In this document: positions 8,646 to 15,788 of the stretch, in pieces | Position numbering within the stretch: the first letter of the stretch is position 1 | Layout of the letters: each line of letters opens with the position of its first letter | Source of the DNA: JAVZLQ01 sp049972525 | GTDB taxonomy: Archaea; Thermoproteota; Bathyarchaeia; Bathyarchaeales; Bathycorpusculaceae | Direction of reading: 5' to 3' | NCBI GenBank assembly: GCA_049972525.1 | Contig: JBMFKI010000004.1 | Span: forward strand, 42,923-106,922 | DNA length: 64,000 bases | The notes under the pieces: model-generated | Told to the model about the DNA's origin: nothing | Database searches by the model: none | The model's input: the letters and a program-made list of their open reading frames with translations, nothing else | Position numbers and translations under genes: made by a program

Positions 8646-9113
8646 ATGAGTAGTTTTGAGGAAGCCCTCCGAAATATAGATGTTTTCTGCAGAGTTTTAG
8701 TGAAGAAGATTGCTGAAAGCGAGGAAGATAAAAGCGACATCCTTGTGGAGCCTATGGAGAAGCTCCTTTACAAGAAATACATAATAAGCGAACAAGTAGA
8801 ACCAAGTCCAGCGAAACATTTAATTCCGCTGCCACAACTTGAGGAACCTCTCATAGATGTTTTTGAGGATGAAAGCTACGTTAAAATTCTAATACAGTGT
8901 AGATGCAAGGATCAAAAGATAACGGTTCACATGGATGTGGACGGTATAGAAATCTGCAACAAAGTATGCCATAAAAGGGATGATGGAAACGAAGTTTGCG
9001 TTGACGAGTGTAGGAAGTTAACGCTTCCAGTTGAACACTTGAAAATTGAGAGCATGATTACAAAGTGCAATAATAATGAAGCATTTGAAATAGAAATTCC
9101 AAAAGGAAACTGA
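8646..9113 (+). CDS. Divergent Hsp20/alpha-crystallin-like protein
   Basis: 155 residues. The N-terminal 65 residues are helical and unrecognised. From about residue 66 the pattern PLIDVFEDESYVKILIQ, then a beta-rich stretch with KLTLPVEHLKIE and a final FEIEIPK, fits an Hsp20 fold. It shares the PLxDVFEDxSxV entry with the gene at 52684-53154. Unusually it contains a cysteine cluster inside the fold (CRCKDQ, CNKVCHK, CVDEC, CNN). Purine-rich GAGATAG precedes the ATG. A chaperone-like or gas-vesicle GvpH-like role is possible but unproven. Confidence 0.55.
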   Translation: MSSFEEALRNIDVFCRVLVKKIAESEEDKSDILVEPMEKLLYKKYIISEQVEPSPAKHLIPLPQLEEPLIDVFEDESYVKILIQCRCKDQKITVHMDVDGIEICNKVCHKRDDGNEVCVDECRKLTLPVEHLKIESMITKCNNNEAFEIEIPKGN

Positions 9114-9133
9114 TAGAGTTTAAGCGTATTGCC

Positions 9134-9334
9134 TTATTGCTGACTTTCCTCTCTTCGCCTTATTCTACCTCTGCATTTTTCTTCTTCGCTGCATTTCATA
9201 CAAGTGTAAATTACGTCGAACTCGCTTTTGCTTGGGTTTGACGGATTTACGAAAAACGCGAAGCATTCTTCACCTTTCTTTATTGTAGCTCCGCAACAAA
9301 AGCACTTATGCTCTTTAAGGGCGGTTACTTTCAT
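9134..9334 (-). CDS. Small zinc-binding protein
   Basis: 66 residues with CFCCG near residues 11-15, a further Cys in EECF and a second CMKC pair near 45-48, then a basic Arg-rich tail. The spacing suggests one zinc site. It is convergent with the Hsp20-like gene 20 bases away. No family name is recognised; nucleic-acid or protein binding is possible. Confidence 0.6.
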   Translation of the reverse strand: MKVTALKEHKCFCCGATIKKGEECFAFFVNPSNPSKSEFDVIYTCMKCSEEEKCRGRIRRREESQQ

Positions 9335-9431
9335 AACTTATTCCCAAAATTGAAATTACGCTTTGGACTATTAAACACTTATTCAGCAATTTTGGAAAAA
9401 CAAATGAACAAAAGTGGAGATAGAGACGATT

Positions 9432-10307
9432 TTAGCCTATTTTGCTGAGCACTGGGTCTAATTTTACTTTGTGAAATTCAGGTGCAAGCTCTTTTGGATT
9501 TACACCCAAGCTTATGCTTAAAAGTTCAGCGTAGTGTATTACGGGTATATTGTATTCTTCTTTGTATGTTGTTTTTATCAGCATTTGCCCAAGGTCTAAC
9601 GTTAGGAAACAGAATGGACAAAGCGTTGATATACAGTCGGCTCCAACCCTAGAGGCGTTAACGATTTTGTCTCTTGCTATGGCTAAAGCCACATCGTCAG
9701 CATAACCCCTTAAAAGACCACCGCAACATTTCAGCTTATTCCTATACCAGATGCTTTCAGCACCTATAGCCTCAACCAAATTGTCGAAGATTTTCGGGCG
9801 CTCTGGGTCGTCAAACCTTAGAAGGGCGCTTGGTCTTAGTAGGTGGCATCCAGAAAAGGCTGCAACCTTAAGTTTGCTCAGTGGCTTCGTTACGTTTTTC
9901 TTTAGGTTGTTTACGCCAATATCGTTCATCAAAACTTGGAGGTAGTGCCGCACTTCCTTGTTTCCCTTAAATTCTTTCCCAACATTTGAAAGGATTTTGT
10001 TAACCCTCTTCTTTAGTCCTTGCTTTTCTTTAAGGAGGGTGTTTGCCATCGCAAGTGATTCGAAGCATCCCGTGCACAAAGTAACGATGTTAAGATCTGC
10101 TTCTTCGGCTAGACAGATGTTGTACGCTGCAATTGCCAAGCTTGTTTCTAGGTCTATTGACTGTAATGGTGGCGGAGCGCAGCACGTCATTTTTTCCAAA
10201 TCTACGAGTTCTATTCCAAGTTTTGTTAGGGATTTTCGTGCTGCCAATTCGTAATGCGGTTGCCGCGCGGGTATCGTGCAACCCAAAAATAAAGCATAGC
10301 TCGTCAC
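9432..10307 (-). CDS. hdrB: Heterodisulfide reductase subunit B (HdrB)
   Basis: 291 residues from a GTG whose G is the last base of the hdrC stop. Two CCG domains are present: GC near residue 10, TCC near 42-43 and CTGC near 78-81; then GC near 153, KCC near 194 and CPFC near 231. Each CCG domain binds a noncubane [4Fe-4S] cluster, the site of disulfide cleavage in methanogens. No mcr genes are in view, so the natural substrate may not be CoM-S-S-CoB. It is the last gene of the mvhG-mvhA-hdrA-hdrC-hdrB operon. Confidence 0.93.
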   Translation of the reverse strand: MTSYALFLGCTIPARQPHYELAARKSLTKLGIELVDLEKMTCCAPPPLQSIDLETSLAIAAYNICLAEEADLNIVTLCTGCFESLAMANTLLKEKQGLKKRVNKILSNVGKEFKGNKEVRHYLQVLMNDIGVNNLKKNVTKPLSKLKVAAFSGCHLLRPSALLRFDDPERPKIFDNLVEAIGAESIWYRNKLKCCGGLLRGYADDVALAIARDKIVNASRVGADCISTLCPFCFLTLDLGQMLIKTTYKEEYNIPVIHYAELLSISLGVNPKELAPEFHKVKLDPVLSKIG

Positions 10308-10822
10308 TACGTCTCACCCTTCTTAAACTGGATTTTGTCGAACTCCGTTGCCGAAAGAATTTTTTTCACGGCTTCGACGCCTGCTGGCTTAAGCGGTGGC
10401 AAACCGTATTCTGCCCGCTTTTTCTCAAGGAATTTCGACATTTGAACTATGCGCCCTTCGCTTGCAAGCCCAGCTGCAAATTCCGAGTAGATGTTTGGTA
10501 TGTTTCCCTCGCGGATGGCCATGTTTCTTAAGGCATAAATTACGTCGGCTACTTCGACCTTTTGTGGACAACGTTCTTGGCAGTTATAGCACGAAGAACA
10601 GAGCCATATGGCATCGCCGGATAAGACTTCATCCCTTAACCCAAGAAGCGCCAACCTAATGACTTCTCTCGGATTGTATTTTTCTGTTATTTTTGCCACT
10701 GGGCAGCTTGCGGCGCATGTTCCACACTGATAGCATAGGGTTATCGTTTCTCCGCCAAGTCTGCTAGTAATCTCTTTGGCGAAATTCTTTGCGAATGGTT
10801 TCGTTTGCGTTTCCTCTGCCAT
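10307..10822 (-). CDS. hdrC: Heterodisulfide reductase subunit C (HdrC)
   Basis: 171 residues with two HdrC-type [4Fe-4S] motifs, CYQCGTCAASCP near residues 30-41 and CSSCYNCQERCP near 75-86. It links HdrA to HdrB. It ends one base into the hdrB start and begins 22 bases after the hdrA stop, so the three are co-translated. The N-terminal 25 residues are a short polar extension, as usual. Confidence 0.94.
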   Translation of the reverse strand: MAEETQTKPFAKNFAKEITSRLGGETITLCYQCGTCAASCPVAKITEKYNPREVIRLALLGLRDEVLSGDAIWLCSSCYNCQERCPQKVEVADVIYALRNMAIREGNIPNIYSEFAAGLASEGRIVQMSKFLEKKRAEYGLPPLKPAGVEAVKKILSATEFDKIQFKKGET

Positions 10823-10844
10823 AGCGTTTATTCTCCTCTCTGGT

Positions 10845-13268
10845 TTAGGCTACGTGCAGCGCGCCTAGCTTCTCTACTCTCTCAGTCATCGCTCTCGCAA
10901 CTTCGGCGAACTTGTCTCCTTCTATGTAAACCATGTTGAACATTTCAAGGCGTTCTGGTTCTATGCCATACTCCTTCAGCAGCATTTTTGCAAGCTCAAC
11001 CTTCCTTTGCGCCTTTTGGCTTCCAACTTCATAGTGGCAACCGTCTGGCTTACATCCTACAACCATTACTCCCTGAGCGCCAGCCTTAAAGGCTTCAAGT
11101 ATCTGCTGAACTTGAAGAATGCCCGTGCATGGAACTCGCATTGTCCTTACGTTTGCTGGATACTTCAGCATAGCCATTCCAGAAGAGTCAACTGCAGCGT
11201 GACCGCATTCGGAGCAGCATAAAGCCAAAATTAAAGGCTTTGATGTTCCATTAACAGATAATAACGCTTTCATCTGCGCTGAAATTTGGCTCGGTTTCAA
11301 GTGGCGAAGTTCTATTGCACCTACTGGACACGTACCCACGCAGACGCCGCAGCCCTCGCACAAGAGGTCGTCAACATGCGCAACAAGGTGTCCATCAGCC
11401 TTTTCTGTCAGGGTTATTGCTCCGTATGGGCAGGTTACTGGACAGAATTCGCAGTCTCCGCAGTAATCCTCATTTACGTGAGCTGTCTTCTGGTCTTTAA
11501 CTATTTTGCCGTTTAGAAGGAACTTTGCAGTTTTAACCGCTGCTGAGTGAGCTTGAAGCGATGTTGTTGGCGCATCCTTCGGAAATGTTGCTCCACCACA
11601 GATGAATATACCTTTCTTCTTCGTTTCTGTAGGTCGAAGTTTCGCGTTGTATTCTTTGAAGAAACCGTCCTTGTCGATTTCCAACCCCAACATTTCCGCG
11701 AGTTGTTTCGTGTCTTCAACTGGCACCATCGCGGGTGACAGAACGACGAGGTCTGCTTCCAGTTCTAGGAATCTTCTTAACAGTTCATCTTCAACATCGA
11801 CTATTAGCAGTTTTGCCTCTGGGTCGTACAGAATTTCCGTAGGTCTACCCTTAACAAATTTTATTCCCATCTCTCTTGCACGTTCATAATAGTATTCGTG
11901 TTCTCTTCCAGTTGTTCTAATGTCAATGTAACATATTGTTATATCCGCATCTGGATAAGCCGACTTAATAAGCGTTGCATGTTTCAGCGATATCATACAG
12001 CAAATGCTTGAGCAGTATGGGTTCCAACGCCTATCCCTAGAACCAACGCATTGTATGAAAACTATGCGCTTTGCTGGCTTTTTGTCTGAAGGACGAATTA
12101 TCATGCCGTTTGTCGGTCCGAAACCGTCAATCATCCTTGCAAGTTCAAGCTGCGTTATAACGTCTGGATATTCACCGTAATGATACTCCTTTATCACGCT
12201 TGGGTCGTATTCCCTAAAGCCAGTTGCGACTATTATGCTGCCGACATTAAGCGTCACCTTCTTACTCTTCTGATTCAATTCAATGGCTTTTGTCGGACAG
12301 ACGTCAACGCATTTTGCGCACTCTTCAAATTTGCATGCCTCAGCGTCTATGACATATACTGGCGGGTAAACAAGCGGCGTGTTTATGTAAATTGCTTTTC
12401 GATTCTTTAGTCGTGCATTGTACTTGTCTGGAACTTCAACTGGACAGACGGATGCACATAAGTTGCATGCAACACATTTTTCCTCGTTAACATATCGCGG
12501 TTTTCTTTCAACAGTAACCTTATAGTTTCCAGGTGCACCTTCAACTTTTAAAATTCTAGAGTTTGTCAGCACATTTAGGTTTGGAATTTCAGAAAAGCCA
12601 GAACGGTAAACGCATTTTCGCGAAGTGTGCGTTATTGTTTTAACGTCTGAAGTTGGTGATTGAATGCATATTGCACAGTCGTCTGTTGGGAAGAACCTTC
12701 CAGCCTTTGCGGCTAATCCGCCTAGGAATGGTTCTTTCTCTACCAAGTAAACCTCAAAGCCCATGTCCGCCAGGTCCTCGGCTGCCTGCATTCCTGCCAG
12801 CCCGCCGCCTATGACTAAGACGGATTTTACGGCTGGAAATTCAAGTTTCTCTATAGGCTCTGCAAGTTTGACGCGTTCTGTTGCGGCTAAGAGCATAGCC
12901 TTCGCCTTTTCTGTAGCTTCTTTTGGAGAGTCTCTGTGCGGCCATGCGCAGTGGTCTTTTATGTCTATAACTTCCACAAAGTTTGGGTTAAGTCCAGCGT
13001 TTTCAACGGCTTCAACTATATTTATTTCGCCAAGTTTTGGGATGCTTTCAGCAACGACGACGCGGTTTATTTTCCCGTTTTTCACGGCGTCCACTATCGT
13101 TTTAAGCCCTTGACCTCGCCAAAATTCGCTTCCAACCGCCATAAGAGAGACTCCTGGAACCTTTTTCAAGTAGCCCGCTATTTCCTCGAAGTTTAGGATT
13201 TCCGTTAACTGTTTTCCACAGTCGGAAAGGAATATTCCAATTTTGGCTTCTTCCATTTTCCCACTCAC
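10845..13268 (-). CDS. hdrA: HdrA-MvhD fusion of the hydrogenase-linked Hdr complex
   Basis: 807 residues. Residues 1-145 are the HdrA N-terminal module, 150-660 the FAD/ferredoxin core (GGGLAG near 155, DCAIC, two internal ferredoxin motifs, two C-terminal ferredoxin motifs near 600-650), and about 680-807 an MvhD domain with all its cysteines (CCSEC, VPC, GC, DGC). Fusion of HdrA and MvhD is QmoB-like. The N-terminal module has lost several cluster cysteines: FLSDCG replaces FxCxCG, the YxC position has none, and ASCTP reads AESIP. Its first cluster may therefore be absent or altered. The gene overlaps mvhA by 4 bases. It should bifurcate electrons from H2 to ferredoxin and HdrBC. Confidence 0.93.
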   Translation of the reverse strand: MSGKMEEAKIGIFLSDCGKQLTEILNFEEIAGYLKKVPGVSLMAVGSEFWRGQGLKTIVDAVKNGKINRVVVAESIPKLGEINIVEAVENAGLNPNFVEVIDIKDHCAWPHRDSPKEATEKAKAMLLAATERVKLAEPIEKLEFPAVKSVLVIGGGLAGMQAAEDLADMGFEVYLVEKEPFLGGLAAKAGRFFPTDDCAICIQSPTSDVKTITHTSRKCVYRSGFSEIPNLNVLTNSRILKVEGAPGNYKVTVERKPRYVNEEKCVACNLCASVCPVEVPDKYNARLKNRKAIYINTPLVYPPVYVIDAEACKFEECAKCVDVCPTKAIELNQKSKKVTLNVGSIIVATGFREYDPSVIKEYHYGEYPDVITQLELARMIDGFGPTNGMIIRPSDKKPAKRIVFIQCVGSRDRRWNPYCSSICCMISLKHATLIKSAYPDADITICYIDIRTTGREHEYYYERAREMGIKFVKGRPTEILYDPEAKLLIVDVEDELLRRFLELEADLVVLSPAMVPVEDTKQLAEMLGLEIDKDGFFKEYNAKLRPTETKKKGIFICGGATFPKDAPTTSLQAHSAAVKTAKFLLNGKIVKDQKTAHVNEDYCGDCEFCPVTCPYGAITLTEKADGHLVAHVDDLLCEGCGVCVGTCPVGAIELRHLKPSQISAQMKALLSVNGTSKPLILALCCSECGHAAVDSSGMAMLKYPANVRTMRVPCTGILQVQQILEAFKAGAQGVMVVGCKPDGCHYEVGSQKAQRKVELAKMLLKEYGIEPERLEMFNMVYIEGDKFAEVARAMTERVEKLGALHVA

Positions 13269-14722
13269 CTTTTTATTTCTCTAATTAACTGCCTCTTATT
13301 ATCGTAAATTTCAATTTCCATTGGCATTTGTCCAACCGCAAAATGCGTGGCGCATGCAAAGCATGGGTCGTAAGCCCTAAAAGCCATCTCAACCATGTTC
13401 AATACTCCATCGGTGACGCTTCCCTCTTTTATCAGCGCCTTCGCGGCATTCTTTATTGATATGCATATGCTTGGTGCATTATGCGTTGTAGCCACGATCA
13501 GGTTAACTTTTTTGGCTAAGGCTTTCTCGTCAAGTATGTAATGGTGGATAAGTGTTCCCCTTGCAGCCTCAACTATGCCAACGCCTTCACTTGGCTTTCC
13601 AGGCTTATTCCTAATATCTTTGCTTGTTATTTCAGGGTCTGTTACAAGCTCTAATGCACGTTCAGCTGCATACAGAAGCTCTATTAGCCTAGCCCAGTGA
13701 TAAGCTAAGGTATTGTGGACTGGTTTTCCGCCGAGGGTTTTATACATTCTTTCGTATTCAGCCTGTGCCAAAGGAGTTGCCATGCCATCTGCGGCGTTAA
13801 GCCTTCCAAGAGGCCCAACACGGTAAAGCCCGCTTTGCGGTCCGCCAACCAAGCCTTTCCATCCAATTTTCTTTAAGTATGGCAGTTTCACGTACGTCCA
13901 CGGTTCCACATGCTCTTCAATCACGTTTAGGTATTCTTTCGGTTTGAATTTCACAAACTCTTTCCCATAGGGGTCAACAACACGTACATCGCCGTCATAA
14001 AAGTTTACATGGTTGTTCTTGTCAACTAAGCCCATGTAGTAGGTTTGCAACGTGTAGGCTTCGCTTTTTATAAGGTTTACATAGTCCGTGTTTTTCAGCA
14101 CTATGTCGTCGAAGAGTTTTAAGCTAAATTTTCCAAATTCAAGACAGCTTCTAACCATCTTTTCAATTTCCCGCCTCTCCTCTTCGGACAATGGTTTTGA
14201 AATGCCTCCTGGTATGCAAGCGCTAACTGGATGCGTTGCCTTCCCGCCTAGAATCTCTGTTATCCTTTGCCCGTAAGCTCTATGCTTTATGACTTTTTTG
14301 CCAATTTCTAGTCCAGCTTTTTCTATGACGCCCAAAACATTTCGCTTTTCTGGCGGTGCGTTTGGTCCTACGACGAAATCTGGTCCACCTAAATAGTAGA
14401 AGTGCAATGTGTGGTCGTAAATAAAGTAGCCACAATACATGAGTTCGCGGAGTTTTTTGGCTGTTTCTGTTGGCTCAACATTGAATGCTGCATCTAAGGC
14501 TTTTGCGCCTGCCATGTGGTGTGCAACTGGGCATACGCCGCAGATTCTCGTTGTTATTATTGGTAGATCTTCAGCTCTTCTTCCCTCGCAGAACCTTTCG
14601 AAGCCTCTTAATTCTGGAACTTGGAAGTAAGCTTCCTCCACGTTTCCAGCGTCGTTCAAGAATATTGTTATTTTTCCGTGTCCCTCAAGCCTTGTGATTG
14701 GGTTTATAACTATCTCCTTCAT
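13265..14722 (-). CDS. mvhA: NiFe hydrogenase large subunit (MvhA type, group 3)
   Basis: 485 residues. The NiFe site ligands are present: RICGVCPVAH at residues 59-68 and DPCFACATH at 452-460. Twenty-five residues follow the final His, the C-terminal peptide normally removed by a maturation protease after nickel insertion. The subunit splits H2 in the cytoplasm and passes electrons to MvhG. It starts one base after the mvhG stop and overlaps hdrA-mvhD. Maturation factors HypF, HypC, HypD and HypE lie at 38-44 kb; HypA, HypB and the endopeptidase are not in the window. Confidence 0.95.
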   Translation of the reverse strand: MKEIVINPITRLEGHGKITIFLNDAGNVEEAYFQVPELRGFERFCEGRRAEDLPIITTRICGVCPVAHHMAGAKALDAAFNVEPTETAKKLRELMYCGYFIYDHTLHFYYLGGPDFVVGPNAPPEKRNVLGVIEKAGLEIGKKVIKHRAYGQRITEILGGKATHPVSACIPGGISKPLSEEERREIEKMVRSCLEFGKFSLKLFDDIVLKNTDYVNLIKSEAYTLQTYYMGLVDKNNHVNFYDGDVRVVDPYGKEFVKFKPKEYLNVIEEHVEPWTYVKLPYLKKIGWKGLVGGPQSGLYRVGPLGRLNAADGMATPLAQAEYERMYKTLGGKPVHNTLAYHWARLIELLYAAERALELVTDPEITSKDIRNKPGKPSEGVGIVEAARGTLIHHYILDEKALAKKVNLIVATTHNAPSICISIKNAAKALIKEGSVTDGVLNMVEMAFRAYDPCFACATHFAVGQMPMEIEIYDNKRQLIREIKR

Positions 14723-14723
14723 T

Positions 14724-15659
14724 CTACTTCACCTTCCTCCGCAGAATAGAATTAGCCAAAGAATACTTGTAGAAAGTTCCAATAGGGTCAACGATCTGCT
14801 CGATGACTTTTGAGTCTGCGGCTATTGACGCGAAAGCGCTTACCATTGCTGCGCCCTGTTCTGTCACTCTTGGCGTTGGTCCACCGCATCCCGTGCATGG
14901 CACATTAGCCTTTAGACACTGTGCACTGCATCCGCCTCTTGTTGCGGGTCCCATGCATATTACGCCTTGGTCTAGGAAGCAGGTTTTGAAATCGTCCTCT
15001 ATCTCGTATATTCTCTTTATTTGCGTGATTTTTCTATCTTTTTTCTCTCTTGGACATTCGTCACATACCGACTTGTTCAGTAGGAAACTTGCGCCTTTTG
15101 GCGGCAGTTTACCGCTTACTATTGCGTCTAGGGCTTCTATTATCCGCGGAACTGGTGGTGGACAACCCGAAATAAAGTAGTCAACATCAACTGTTTGAGT
15201 TAAAGTTTTGACAGTGTCATAAAACTCTGGCAGCTCAAGTTCACCTTCCCTAACATTTAGGCGAGTTTGAGGAATAATCATCTGCGGATTTTTCGTAGAT
15301 GGTGTTTCGAAATAGGCCCTTTCAAAGATTTTCTCTTTATTCCACAAGTTTCCAAGCCCTATTACGCAGCCGTCGCAAGCGCACGAGCCAAAAGCTACAA
15401 GAACTTTAGACTTTTGCCTTAGGAGCTTTGCCATCTGCTCTTGCTCACTGTTACGAATTGCACCGTTAAAGAAACAGACATCTATGCTTTTATCTGGCAT
15501 GTTTTCAACATCTTTGTATTTTATGTCCATGGCTACTGGCCAAAAGACTATGTCGGCTTTCGCTACCACATCAAGGATTTTCTCGTTTATGTCCAGTACA
15601 GCAATTTCGCAGCCGCCACAACTGGCAGCCCAATAAAACGCGAATTTTAGCTTCTCCAT
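14724..15659 (-). CDS. mvhG: NiFe hydrogenase small subunit (MvhG type)
   Basis: 311 residues, first gene of the operon. It has the proximal cluster motif SCGGC at residues 13-17, GSCAC near 92, GCPPP near 170 and a cysteine-rich C-terminal half (CDEC, GVICMGPATRGGCSAQC, CTGCGG) for the medial and distal [4Fe-4S] clusters. There is no Tat signal, in keeping with a cytoplasmic group 3 enzyme. GGTG five bases before the ATG is a usable ribosome site. Confidence 0.95.
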   Translation of the reverse strand: MEKLKFAFYWAASCGGCEIAVLDINEKILDVVAKADIVFWPVAMDIKYKDVENMPDKSIDVCFFNGAIRNSEQEQMAKLLRQKSKVLVAFGSCACDGCVIGLGNLWNKEKIFERAYFETPSTKNPQMIIPQTRLNVREGELELPEFYDTVKTLTQTVDVDYFISGCPPPVPRIIEALDAIVSGKLPPKGASFLLNKSVCDECPREKKDRKITQIKRIYEIEDDFKTCFLDQGVICMGPATRGGCSAQCLKANVPCTGCGGPTPRVTEQGAAMVSAFASIAADSKVIEQIVDPIGTFYKYSLANSILRRKVK

Positions 15660-15708
15660 TTCTGCACCAGCTTGACATTCAATAAAGTGTTGATAATCAC
15701 ATTTCTAT

Positions 15709-15720
15709 GATTTAAATTTA
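15709..15720 (-). promoter_or_regulatory. TATA-like promoter of the mvhGA-hdrACB operon
   Basis: The minus strand reads TAAATTTAAATC about 50-60 bases before the mvhG ATG. Transcription would start near 15688, leaving a short leader with GGTG before the start codon. The region is otherwise AT-rich. Confidence 0.45.
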
Positions 15721-15788
15721 GCCATAGTAAATAGAGAAAATATTATGAGAAAGTAAATTATATTTAAGGCATTTTTAACGCATACCGC

